The notes under the pieces were generated by a model. It saw only the letters and a list, made by a program, of their open reading frames with translations. It was not told the DNA's origin and searched no databases. A DNA stretch of 64,000 bases, taken from positions 31,280 through 95,279 of the forward strand of contig NZ_JACKSJ010000254.1 of assembly GCF_025821665.1 (NCBI RefSeq), written 5' to 3'. The stretch is from [Mycobacterium] manitobense (GTDB lineage: Bacteria > Actinomycetota > Actinomycetes > Mycobacteriales > Mycobacteriaceae). This document shows, piece by piece, positions 18,153 to 26,686 of the stretch. Numbering within the stretch: position 1 is the first letter of the stretch; the number at the start of each line of letters is the position of its first letter. Made by a program: the position numbers and the translations under genes.

Positions 18153-18189
18153 CATTGCCAAATCTGCACGAACGTAACAAATGGCAATG
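18153..18189. promoter_or_regulatory. Perfect 8-bp dyad upstream of the exopolysaccharide cluster
   Basis: CATTGCCA (18153-18160) and TGGCAATG (18182-18189) form a perfect inverted repeat separated by 21 AT-richer bases, in the 129-base gap between divergent birA and the first membrane glycosyltransferase gene. The arm spacing of about three helical turns fits a dimeric regulator site. No regulator gene of the cluster is visible in the window. Confidence 0.35.
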
Positions 18190-18231
18190 CCATGGCCTGA
18201 TGGTGACGACTGAACCGCCCTGCTGCACAAT

Positions 18232-19524
18232 GTGACGGTGACGTCACCGCGCCTGTTGGCAAACACACGGTCAGGTGAGTCATTCATTGCTGCAATCGTC
18301 GTGCTCGTGTGTGCGACGGGAGTCGCGTTGTGCGGGATCGTGGCGACCGCCGGCGGCGTCGACCAGCAGGGCTTCCATCTGCCTGCGGTCCGGCACTTGC
18401 TGGCGACGGCGCCCGCGCTGGACGTGGTCGGCCTGCCGACCGCGACCGGACCGCTGTACCACCTCCTGGTGGCCGCCGTCGCCGGACCGGCGGGTGTCGG
18501 CGACGCAGGCATCCAGATCGTCGGCGCGCTGTTCGCCGCGGCGCTGGCGGCGCTGGCGCTGTGGCACGTCCGGGCGCTCCCGAACCCGGCGCACCGCGTC
18601 CTCGCCGTCGCACCGTTGCTGCTGTCTGCATATTTCTGGCAGTCGGCGCTGTGGATGCTCACCGACGACGCCGCGGTGCTGTTCGGGCTCGCGGCCGTGC
18701 TCGTCGCGCTGTCCGGCTCGACGACAAGACAGCAGCTGGCCGCGGGATTGCTGATCGCCGCCGCGATCGCGACCCGACAGAACTTCGTGTGGCTGCTGGC
18801 TCCGGTCTGCGCTCACTACCTCCTCCCGCTGGCCGACCGGCCCGCCGCCGTCCGCGGCGCGGCGCTGGCCCGGGTGGGCGGCCCCGGCGTGGCCACGCTG
18901 GCACTGCTGATCTGGCTGTGGGGCGGACTGACGCCTCCCGCCGGTCGGGAGTTCAACGCGGCCGCGCTCAGTCCGACGGCGCCCGCCTTCGCCGCCGCGG
19001 TCACCGCCGTCTTCGCCCTGCCGATCCTGCTGGCCGTGGTCGACGGCTGGGCGCCGCTGCGGCGCCACCTGCCCGTCGCGGTGACGGTCGGTCTGCTGGC
19101 CGCCGCCCCCGCCGTCGTCTTCACCAGCAGCGCCACCGTCGCGCCCGACCAGTCACGTCGCGGTGGACTGGTGTGGTCGCTGGTCGCAGTGGCACCCGAC
19201 GTCATGAACCGCTCCCCGATGCTGGTCGCGCTGGCCTTCACCGGCGGCGCGGTGACCACGCTGCTCTGCGTCGCCCTGCCGCGCTCACTCGCCGTGCTGC
19301 TGTCGGTGTCGGTGCTCGCCCTCGCCACCGTCACCGTCGCGGGGGCACAGCTGTACCAGAAGTACGTCGAGCTGCCGCTGGGCATGCTCGCGCTCGTCAT
19401 CGTCGCGCAGCTGTTCGCCGCGGGACGGATACGGCGCACCTGGCCGCTCGTCGCGCTCGCGGTGCTGCAGGCCGTGATCACCGCGGCCGTCGTCGGCCTG
19501 CCGATCCTGCGGGCGGTGGCATAG
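18232..19524 (+). CDS. Polytopic membrane glycosyltransferase-like protein (GT-C fold, ALG10-like motifs)
   Basis: A 430-residue protein with about ten to eleven hydrophobic segments. The first outer loop has DQQGFHLP followed by TGPLYH, and a later segment reads TRQNFVWL; these resemble the loop Asp/His motif and RQxNxxW motif of the ALG10/DIE2 glucosyltransferases, which use polyprenyl-phosphate sugars. This resemblance is from memory of the family and needs a profile search. It opens the inserted exopolysaccharide cluster and is transcribed like asnB, 59 bases ahead. Starts GTG 18232 or GTG 18238 are both possible. Confidence 0.65.
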   Translation: MTVTSPRLLANTRSGESFIAAIVVLVCATGVALCGIVATAGGVDQQGFHLPAVRHLLATAPALDVVGLPTATGPLYHLLVAAVAGPAGVGDAGIQIVGALFAAALAALALWHVRALPNPAHRVLAVAPLLLSAYFWQSALWMLTDDAAVLFGLAAVLVALSGSTTRQQLAAGLLIAAAIATRQNFVWLLAPVCAHYLLPLADRPAAVRGAALARVGGPGVATLALLIWLWGGLTPPAGREFNAAALSPTAPAFAAAVTAVFALPILLAVVDGWAPLRRHLPVAVTVGLLAAAPAVVFTSSATVAPDQSRRGGLVWSLVAVAPDVMNRSPMLVALAFTGGAVTTLLCVALPRSLAVLLSVSVLALATVTVAGAQLYQKYVELPLGMLALVIVAQLFAAGRIRRTWPLVALAVLQAVITAAVVGLPILRAVA

Positions 19525-19583
19525 ATGCGGGCGAAACCGTTGCAGCGCAGGCCTTTCCGTACGGCTTCGGGTAGGGGGCTGCG

Positions 19584-21440
19584 ATGTGTGGCATAGCCGG
19601 TGTCCGCAGGTTCGACGGCGCACCCGTCGACCTCGGGCTGCTGAAGGCGATGGCCGGGCACCTCGAGCACCGGGGACCTGACGGCCGCGGATACCTGGTG
19701 GACGGCTCCCTGGGCCTGGCCCACACCCGGCTGTCGATCATCGATGTCGAAGGGTCGCCCCAGCCGATGAGCGGCGCCGGCGGTCACAACCACCTGGTGT
19801 TCAACGGGGAGATCCTCAACTACCGGCAACTGCGCACCGGCCTGTCCTACCCGTTCCGCACCGACGGAGACACCGAGGTGCTGCTGGCCCTCTACGACAG
19901 ACACGGCGCCGACGGCGTCACCCGGCTGCGCGGCCAGTTCGCCTACGCACTGTTCGATTCGCGTACCGCCGACCTGCATCTGTTCCGGGACCGCCTCGGA
20001 ATCCTGCCGCTGTACTACTACACCGACGGCCGGTTCTTCGCGTTCGCGTCGGAGATCAAGGCCCTGCTGCCCGCGATCGCCTCCGTGCAGGTCGACGAGG
20101 CGGCGTTGCACGGCTACCTGACGCACCGCTCGGTTCCGGCGCCGCACACCTTCATCGCCGGGGTCCGCAAGCTCAGGCAGGGACACCACCTGGTGGTCGG
20201 CGCCGACGGCACCGTCCGCGAGCACCCCTACTGGACGCTGCCCGCGGCACCGCAGCTGACGTCGTGCCCGCCCGAAGAAGCCGTCCGACTCGTCGGTGAC
20301 GCGCTGACCGCGTCGATGCGCGAATCGCTGGTCTCCGATGTGCCGGTGGGCGCGTATCTGTCGGGCGGCCTGGACAGCAGCCTGATCGCGGCGCTGGCCG
20401 CGCGGGAGCAGGGCGGCACCGGGTTGCACACCTTCGCCGCGGGATTCGACGATCCGCGGCTCGACGAGACGGCGTGGGCGCGGCGCACGGCGCAGATCGT
20501 CGGCAGCACCCACCACGAGGTCCGCATCGGCGCCGAGGACTTCGAGCAGAACTGGAGTCGACTGAGCTGGCATCGCGACGCGCCGCTGTCCGAGCCGGCC
20601 GACGTCGCGGTGTTCCGCCTCGCCGAACTGGCGCGCCGCGACGTCAAGGTGGTGCTGTCCGGCGAAGGCAGCGACGAACTCTTCGGCGGTTACCCCAAGC
20701 ACCGCTTCGCCGCCGCGACCCGGCTGGCCGGCGTCCTGCCGTCGCGCCTGTTGCGCCACCTCGAACGCCGGTTGCCCACGGGCCAGGCCAGACTGGGCAT
20801 CGCACTGCGCACCTTGTCCGAGGCCGGCTACCCGGAACGGCTGCGCGGATGGTTCTCACCGTTCACCGCCGCCGAGCGGACGGAGCTGGTGGGCGGCCCG
20901 CCGACCCGGGACGCCCCGCAGGCCTACCGGCTGGGCGGCGGCGACGCCCTGCACCGCATGCTCTACGCCGACGTGCACACCTGGCTTCCCGACAACCTCC
21001 TCGAACGCGGTGACCGGATGTCGATGGCGGCCTCGCTGGAGATGCGCCCCCCGTTCCTCGGACTTCCGCTCGTCGAGTTGGCGTTCAGCCTGCCGAGCAA
21101 CGTCAAGGTGCGTGGTTCCGTCGGCAAGTGGGTGGTCAAGGAGGTCGCCCGGCGCCATCTGCCGAAGGAGATCGTCGACCGGCCGAAGGTCGGCTTCAAG
21201 GTCCCGCTCGATCAGTGGTTCCGCGGCAGTCTCCACGACCTGGCCGCCGATCTGTTGACCGACAGGTCGTCCTTCGTCGCCGCCGCGCTCGACCCCCGCG
21301 CCGTCCGCGAGCTGCTCGAGTCGCACACCTCCGGGCGGCGCGACGAACAGATGCGGATCTGGACGCTGCTGTCACTGGAGGTGTGGCACCGCGAGCTGGT
21401 CAGCCGCCGGACGCTGCCGGAAAACACCACATCACGTTAA
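19584..21440 (+). CDS. asnB: Asparagine synthase (glutamine-hydrolysing) type amidotransferase
   Basis: Class II glutamine amidotransferase plus PP-loop synthetase. The 618-residue protein begins MCGIAG, giving the Cys2 nucleophile, has RGPDG near 31-35 and the ATP-pyrophosphatase loop SGGLDSS near 259-265, with GEGSDELFGGY near 359. All catalytic parts look intact. AsnB paralogues in polysaccharide loci often amidate a uronic acid or another sugar carboxylate rather than aspartate; location beside a GDP-mannose dehydrogenase makes that attractive here, but substrate cannot be read from sequence. Confidence 0.9.
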   Translation: MCGIAGVRRFDGAPVDLGLLKAMAGHLEHRGPDGRGYLVDGSLGLAHTRLSIIDVEGSPQPMSGAGGHNHLVFNGEILNYRQLRTGLSYPFRTDGDTEVLLALYDRHGADGVTRLRGQFAYALFDSRTADLHLFRDRLGILPLYYYTDGRFFAFASEIKALLPAIASVQVDEAALHGYLTHRSVPAPHTFIAGVRKLRQGHHLVVGADGTVREHPYWTLPAAPQLTSCPPEEAVRLVGDALTASMRESLVSDVPVGAYLSGGLDSSLIAALAAREQGGTGLHTFAAGFDDPRLDETAWARRTAQIVGSTHHEVRIGAEDFEQNWSRLSWHRDAPLSEPADVAVFRLAELARRDVKVVLSGEGSDELFGGYPKHRFAAATRLAGVLPSRLLRHLERRLPTGQARLGIALRTLSEAGYPERLRGWFSPFTAAERTELVGGPPTRDAPQAYRLGGGDALHRMLYADVHTWLPDNLLERGDRMSMAASLEMRPPFLGLPLVELAFSLPSNVKVRGSVGKWVVKEVARRHLPKEIVDRPKVGFKVPLDQWFRGSLHDLAADLLTDRSSFVAAALDPRAVRELLESHTSGRRDEQMRIWTLLSLEVWHRELVSRRTLPENTTSR

Positions 21441-21655
21441 TTTCGCGAAAGATCACGGATTCGCCTCTAAATCACCGCGCTGACACTGCACAGTCGCCCT
21501 CTATTTTGCGACTGATGCCTCTGACGTCGACAAAGTCACACATGCCGGCTCGACGTGGCGCCCGGATCCGTTGTATGGTGACGACCGAGTTCGTTTGCGG
21601 ATGTATCTTCAGCAACGTTTTGTCCGCTCCCAACCACCGGCGAAGGCGACAGACC

Positions 21656-23029
21656 TTGAACCCCAGCTTCAGACTCCGTCTCGAAGAGATCCGGCGTGGC
21701 AAATGGGTCATCATCGCCGCGACGGTCATCACGATGCTGTCGACGGCGCTGCCCTCCGTGCTCGCCGATCCGACGTATCTGGCCAAGTCGGCGCTGGTTG
21801 TCTCCTCGCCGGACCGGGCCACCGATCAGGACGCACTGCTCGCCGTCGGCTACGCCACCCTGTTCAACGACCCGGCGAACAACGTCCGGCTGCGCGCCAT
21901 GAAGAACCTCCCGGACGACATCATGTTCGAGGCCCGCACGGCCGCGGCCAGCCCGATCGTCACCGTCGAGGCGATCGCCGCGGACCCGAAGGAGGCGCAG
22001 GACGCCTCCGAGGCGATGGCGGTGGCGCTGCGCGACGACATCAACGCGGTTCGCAAGAAGGAGAACGAACGGCTGATCGCCGATCTGACCCGCCAGCTCA
22101 ACGAACTGTTCGCTCTGCCCGGCGCGGACGGCGCGCCGAACCTCGGCATCGGACCGCTGCAGGAGCGGATCGGCGACATCCGCTCGGATTCGACCGCCCA
22201 GCTGCGCGACCTCCAGCTGCGGGCCGGCGTCATCCGGCAGGCTCCCGACGTCGTGCTCAACGTCGCCCTCGGTGCGGTCGGCGGCCTGCTGCTCGGTGTG
22301 CTGATCGTCCTGCTGTACTCCCGCGTTCTCGGCCGGCCGACCGCGACCGAGCTGCAGCAGCGCACCGGCGTGCGTGCGCTGGTCGAGGTGCCCAGCGGCG
22401 GCGACCCTGACGGTGACTCGTTGCGCGCCGAGCGGCTGCGCACCCTGGCCAACATCATCCGCCTCGGCGATCAGAACCGTGCGCAGGTCGTGGCGCTGAC
22501 TGACGTCGCCGGCGCCGGCCGCGCCACCGAACTCGCCGGTGCGATGGCGAATCTTTCGGCGCAGCAGGGTTACCGGACTGTGCTGGTACACGCCAACGAG
22601 GCAACACGACTGGCAGGCCAGGCCGGTTTCACCGATGCGCTGGCCGACCGGCGCACCGTGCGTTCCCTGCTCGTCGACGGGGCGGCCGAGACGTTGCGCA
22701 TCATGCCCAGCGGTAGCGAAATCACCGACCGGTACGCCACGGTGACCAGGGAACGGGTCGCGGCGGTGCTCGACGAACTGCGCTCCGATGCCGATGCGGT
22801 GTTCGTCGCGGCGCCTGCGATCGACGAGAGCTCCGAGACACAGGTGGTGTGCGCCGCCGCCGATGCCACCATCCTGGTGGTGAGCGGCCAGTACTCCCGC
22901 TCCCGCGACGTCTCAGCCGCGGCCGAGACGCTGGCCCAGTCACACGTCACGCTGCTGGGTGCGGTCGTCGTCGACGGTGAGGTGGCCGGCCGTCCGGTCG
23001 CCGTCCCGGCCGGCTCTCCGCGGACGTAG
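21656..23029 (+). CDS. Wzz-like chain-length determinant with degenerate BY-kinase-like domain
   Basis: A 457-residue protein with two membrane segments (about 16-38 and 200-222) flanking an outer, partly helical region, as in Wzz/polysaccharide co-polymerases, then a cytoplasmic domain (about 245-457) with the fold pattern of a CpsD/BY-kinase. The P-loop site reads DVAGAGRATELA, so the Walker A Lys and Ser/Thr are absent, and there is no C-terminal tyrosine cluster. It is therefore probably a non-kinase regulator of chain length. Start TTG 21656 gives LNPSFRLRLEEIRRGKW, the usual family start; ATG 21575 is an alternative that would add 27 residues. Confidence 0.78.
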   Translation: MNPSFRLRLEEIRRGKWVIIAATVITMLSTALPSVLADPTYLAKSALVVSSPDRATDQDALLAVGYATLFNDPANNVRLRAMKNLPDDIMFEARTAAASPIVTVEAIAADPKEAQDASEAMAVALRDDINAVRKKENERLIADLTRQLNELFALPGADGAPNLGIGPLQERIGDIRSDSTAQLRDLQLRAGVIRQAPDVVLNVALGAVGGLLLGVLIVLLYSRVLGRPTATELQQRTGVRALVEVPSGGDPDGDSLRAERLRTLANIIRLGDQNRAQVVALTDVAGAGRATELAGAMANLSAQQGYRTVLVHANEATRLAGQAGFTDALADRRTVRSLLVDGAAETLRIMPSGSEITDRYATVTRERVAAVLDELRSDADAVFVAAPAIDESSETQVVCAAADATILVVSGQYSRSRDVSAAAETLAQSHVTLLGAVVVDGEVAGRPVAVPAGSPRT

Positions 23030-23036
23030 AACCTCC

Positions 23037-24479
23037 ATGGCGACAGCACCGACTCAGGTGCGTGAGGTTGCTCGGCGCCGGTCTCGATGGCCCGCGGCTG
23101 TGGCGATCATCTGCGGAACGGTTCTCATGGCGTCCGGCCTGTTCTTCGGCGCACAGGCCGGGACCTTCCTGTTCGCCGGCGTGGTGGCGTTCACGCTGGG
23201 CGTGTGGGGGCTGAGCGACCCGGTGGTGGCGACGATCTTCCTGCTGGCGGCGATGTTCCTCCGCTCGGCCCTGTTGCCGCAGTTCGGCGGCGCCCCGTTC
23301 CTGTTGGCGCTGGCCGTGCTGGTGGCCGCAACGGCGTGGTGGATCAGCCGCTCGGACATCACCTTCCGGTTCGGAGCGGTCGAATGGGCGATGGCCGGAT
23401 TCGTGGCCTGGAACGTCTGCTCGGCCCTGCTCCCGCACAAGTACGGACCCGGTGACCAGTTCACGCTCGACGCGCGCTCGGTGCCGCACTTCATCCTGAT
23501 CCCGACGGTCATCCCGTTCGTCGCCTACATCGTCGGGCGCGTCGTCTTCACGCGGGCATCGGCGGTGCGGGCAGCCATGTGGGCGCTGATGGCGTTCGCG
23601 GCGTACTCCGCGGTCGTGAGTGTCCTGCAGTTCACCGGTCCCTCCGAGCTGATCTGGCCTCGCCACGTCGCCGAAGCACCCGAATGGGCGGGCCGTGCGG
23701 TCGGTGTGGTGAACCAGCCGGTCGCCAACGGGATGGTGCTCGCACTCGGCATCGCGATCGCGGCGCTGCTGGTCAGCCGGCGGTCCGAACCCACCTGGTC
23801 GCGGTGGCTGGCGCTGGCGGTCGGATTGGGCTGCGGCTGCGCGCTCTACCTCACCTACACCAGGGCCGCCTGGCTCAGCGGCCTGCTCGTGCTGGTCATC
23901 GGCGCCGTCCTCGCCAAGGGGTATCGCGGCGGATTCATCGCCGTGCTCGGAGTCATCGGGGCTCTCGCCGTGGTGAATTGGGCGACGCTGACCAGTGCCG
24001 ACCGCTCGGCCGGAGGCGTCGGTTCCACCCAGGAGGTGGATGACCGGTTGAACACCATCGCCACTGCGCTGTGGGCCGCCGAGCAGAAGCCGATCGTCGG
24101 GTGGGGGGTCAGCCGGTTCTGGTCGGTCAACACCTACCACCACCAGCAGTGGTCGACCGACACCCCGTGGATCCGCGGCTACGCGATCCCGGCCCACCAG
24201 AACGAGCTGGGGATCCTGGCCGAACTCGGCGTCATCGGACTCGGCCTGTGGCTGGCGGTGCTGGTTCTCATCGCTCACCGCCTGTGGAACGCCTACCGCA
24301 CGCTGCCCACCGGCGATCTGTGCGGCAAACCGCTTGCGGTGGTCGCCATCTCGGCGTTCACGATCCTGGTGTGCACCGGCATCACCGTCGACCTGCGATT
24401 CTTCGACTTCCCGCTGATGGCGGTGTTCCTGGTGGCCGGCATCGCCGCAGGATGGGCGGAGCGGCACCGTGCCGGGTGA
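23037..24479 (+). CDS. O-antigen ligase/Wzy-type polymerase family membrane protein
   Basis: A 480-residue polytopic protein with roughly eleven to twelve membrane segments. The Wzy_C hallmark region is visible: YLTYTRAAWLSGLLVL near 270-285 and, after a large outer loop, PAHQNELGILAELGVIGLGLW near 385-405. Such proteins polymerise or ligate lipid-linked oligosaccharides on the outer face of the membrane. It follows the Wzz-like gene after seven bases and overlaps the next GT start by 11 bases, so it belongs to the same operon. The presence of Wzz and Wzx partners favours Wzy. Confidence 0.85.
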   Translation: MATAPTQVREVARRRSRWPAAVAIICGTVLMASGLFFGAQAGTFLFAGVVAFTLGVWGLSDPVVATIFLLAAMFLRSALLPQFGGAPFLLALAVLVAATAWWISRSDITFRFGAVEWAMAGFVAWNVCSALLPHKYGPGDQFTLDARSVPHFILIPTVIPFVAYIVGRVVFTRASAVRAAMWALMAFAAYSAVVSVLQFTGPSELIWPRHVAEAPEWAGRAVGVVNQPVANGMVLALGIAIAALLVSRRSEPTWSRWLALAVGLGCGCALYLTYTRAAWLSGLLVLVIGAVLAKGYRGGFIAVLGVIGALAVVNWATLTSADRSAGGVGSTQEVDDRLNTIATALWAAEQKPIVGWGVSRFWSVNTYHHQQWSTDTPWIRGYAIPAHQNELGILAELGVIGLGLWLAVLVLIAHRLWNAYRTLPTGDLCGKPLAVVAISAFTILVCTGITVDLRFFDFPLMAVFLVAGIAAGWAERHRAG

Positions 24480-25521
24480 GCGCCGGGCGGTGTGGGCCGG
24501 CACGGCCGCTCCAGGGGGCATCGCCACCTACATGCGGGTCATGCAGCGCACGCCGCTGTGGGAGGACTGGAACGTCACGCTGGTCATCACGCACCAGGAG
24601 GGCCCACCGTTCACCAAGATCGCGGTCTTCGCCTGGGCGCTGGTGCAATTCGGCTACACACTCGTACGCCGCAGACCCGAGGTGGTGCACCTGCACGCCG
24701 CCTCGGACACCAGTCTGCTGCGCAAAGGGATCCTTCTGGTGATCGGCCGCCTTGCCCGGGTGCCGGTGATCCTGCACATCCACGGCAGCAACTTCTTCGA
24801 CTACTACAACGAATCACCGCCGCGCCGGCAGCGGTTGATCCGGGCGATGCTGCAGCGCTCAGCGGCGGTCGTCGCACTCGGTGACACCTGGTTGCAGCGG
24901 CTGCGGTCCGTCGCACCGTCGGCGCGCGTCGAGGCGATCCCCAACGCGGTTCTGCCGCAACGCTGGATCACCGGCCCCGCCCCCGGCGAACCGGTACACG
25001 TCGTGTTCCTGGGGCGGATCGGCGACCGGAAGGGCACGCTGCGGCTGCTCGACGCGTGGCAGCAGGTGTCCCACCTCGGCTGCCGGCTCACCATCGCCGG
25101 TGACGGCGACGTGGACGGCGCGCGGGAGCGGGTGCGAGCGCTCGGGGTCGAGGACACCGTGACGGTGCGGGGGTGGCTCGACGAACAGCAGGCCGGCGAA
25201 TTGCTCGATGCGGCGCATGTGTTCGTGCTGCCGTCGCGCAACGAGGGCCAGCCGATGGCGGTGCTCGAGGCGATGTCGCGGGGTCTCTGCGTGATCGCCG
25301 GCGACGTCGGCGGCATCCCGGACATGATCGGCGGCGGCTGCGGGCTGCTGGTCGACCCCGACGACATCCACGGCATCGCCGAGGCCCTACGGGTGGCCGT
25401 CACCGATCCCGTTGCGCGGGTGACCTATGGCGCCGCCGCCTACGCCCGGGTGGGCGAGCAGTTCGACGTGCGGGCGGTCGCCCGCCGGCTCGACACTCTG
25501 TACCGCGAGGTGTGCCGATGA
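24469..25521 (+). CDS. GT4 family glycosyltransferase
   Basis: A 350-residue retaining GT-B enzyme. The N-terminal acceptor domain has the APGGIATYMRVM loop and VVHLHAASD; the C-terminal donor domain has FLGRIGDRKGT, and the E-x7-E motif EGQPMAVLE near 261-269 in PSRNEGQPMAVLEAMSRG. Donor and acceptor are unknown. GTG 24469 overlaps the polymerase end by 11 bases and the TGA overlaps the next GT start (ATGA), so translation is coupled through the row of GT genes. Confidence 0.88.
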   Translation: MPGERRAVWAGTAAPGGIATYMRVMQRTPLWEDWNVTLVITHQEGPPFTKIAVFAWALVQFGYTLVRRRPEVVHLHAASDTSLLRKGILLVIGRLARVPVILHIHGSNFFDYYNESPPRRQRLIRAMLQRSAAVVALGDTWLQRLRSVAPSARVEAIPNAVLPQRWITGPAPGEPVHVVFLGRIGDRKGTLRLLDAWQQVSHLGCRLTIAGDGDVDGARERVRALGVEDTVTVRGWLDEQQAGELLDAAHVFVLPSRNEGQPMAVLEAMSRGLCVIAGDVGGIPDMIGGGCGLLVDPDDIHGIAEALRVAVTDPVARVTYGAAAYARVGEQFDVRAVARRLDTLYREVCR

Positions 25522-26672
25522 GTGACAACATGATCCGGCCGCTGTTCATCGTGCCGGACCTTCGCATCGGTGGGGCCGAGCGGCATCTGGTCACGCTCGT
25601 CACCCGGATGGACGCCACCAGGTTCCGCCCCGAGGTGGTGTGCATCGGCGAGGAGGGCGAGTTCTTCTCGGCGCTCACCGACGCGGGGATCCCGGCACAC
25701 GCGATGCGGCTGCCGAAACGGCATGCGCTGCAGGCACTGCGGGGCCTCGTCGAAACGATGCGGCGCATGAGACCCGACGTGGTGGTGTTGCGCGGATACA
25801 ACGCCGAGGCGCTGGGCCGCATCGCCGCCCGCATCGCCGGGGTGAAGCACGCCGTCCTGTGGGTGCACAACATCGGCGACGCCGAGCCGCGGGGCAGGGC
25901 GCGCAGGCTGACCGACCGCATCCTCGACCGCTGGACCGACCGCTACTTCGGCGTCGCCGAGGCACAACGGTCCTACCTCACCGACGACCTCGGCTATCCC
26001 GCCGACCGCATCCGCATCATCCACAACGGGGTCGACCCGGTGCAGTTCGGCACCGGCACCGACCGGCGGGTGCTCACCGACCTCGGGATCGCACCCGGCC
26101 TACCGGTCGCCGGCGTCGTCGCCGCGCTCCGCCCGGAGAAGGACCACGTCACCTTCCTGCACGCCGCCCGGCAGGTGGTGGACGCCCGCCCCGGCGCGCA
26201 GTTCCTCGTCATCGGCGACGGCCCCGCCCGCGCTGGGCTCGAAACGCTCTGCGCCACCCTTGGTCTCGCTGACAACGTGCACTTCACCGGCGCTCGCCGC
26301 GACATCGACCGGTTACTGCAGGCCGTCGACGTGTTCGTGCTGAGCTCACGCACCGTCGAGTGCTTCCCGGTGTCGCTGCTGGAGGCCATGGCCTGCGCCA
26401 GACCGGCCGTGTGCACCGACGTCGGCGGCGTCGCCGAGATGCTCGTCGACGGAGTGACCGGTCATCTCGTGCCCCCCGGCGACCCCGGGCAACTGGCCGG
26501 CCGGCTGGAGCAGCTGTTCGCCGACCCGGCCGCCGCACGACGGATGGGCCTGGCGGGCCGGGCCCGTGTCGAAGCGATGTTCAGCCTCGACCGCAGCGTC
26601 GCCGCCGCCGAGGACGCGATCGAAGAGGTGTGTGCGACCGCCGCACACGCGCAGATGGAAGTGGGCAGATGA
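25518..26672 (+). CDS. GT4 family glycosyltransferase
   Basis: A 384-residue GT-B enzyme starting MSDNMIRPLFIVPDLRIGGAERH, the typical GGAExH acceptor loop. Donor-site features are GVVAALRPEKDHVTFL and the E-x7-E motif ECFPVSLLE in SSRTVECFPVSLLEAMAC. It starts at ATG 25518, overlapping the previous stop. Immediately after its TGA lies a five-codon frame that bridges to the next GT gene. Sugar specificity is unknown. Confidence 0.88.
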   Translation: MSDNMIRPLFIVPDLRIGGAERHLVTLVTRMDATRFRPEVVCIGEEGEFFSALTDAGIPAHAMRLPKRHALQALRGLVETMRRMRPDVVVLRGYNAEALGRIAARIAGVKHAVLWVHNIGDAEPRGRARRLTDRILDRWTDRYFGVAEAQRSYLTDDLGYPADRIRIIHNGVDPVQFGTGTDRRVLTDLGIAPGLPVAGVVAALRPEKDHVTFLHAARQVVDARPGAQFLVIGDGPARAGLETLCATLGLADNVHFTGARRDIDRLLQAVDVFVLSSRTVECFPVSLLEAMACARPAVCTDVGGVAEMLVDGVTGHLVPPGDPGQLAGRLEQLFADPAAARRMGLAGRARVEAMFSLDRSVAAAEDAIEEVCATAAHAQMEVGR

Positions 26673-26686
26673 GGCAGCGCAAGTGA
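26669..26686 (+). other. Five-codon mini-ORF (MRQRK) bridging two GT genes
   Basis: ATG 26669 overlaps the upstream GT stop (ATGA) and its own TGA (26684-26686) overlaps the GTG start (26683) of the next GT (GTGA). A ribosome could therefore step from one gene to the next through a pentapeptide. Whether the peptide matters, or the arrangement only keeps coupling, is unknown. Confidence 0.5.

Noticed and set aside
18165..18185. GAACGTAAC near birA as a possible biotin-repressor (BioQ) site
   Set aside because: The spacing of the half sites does not fit the palindrome I know for that regulator.
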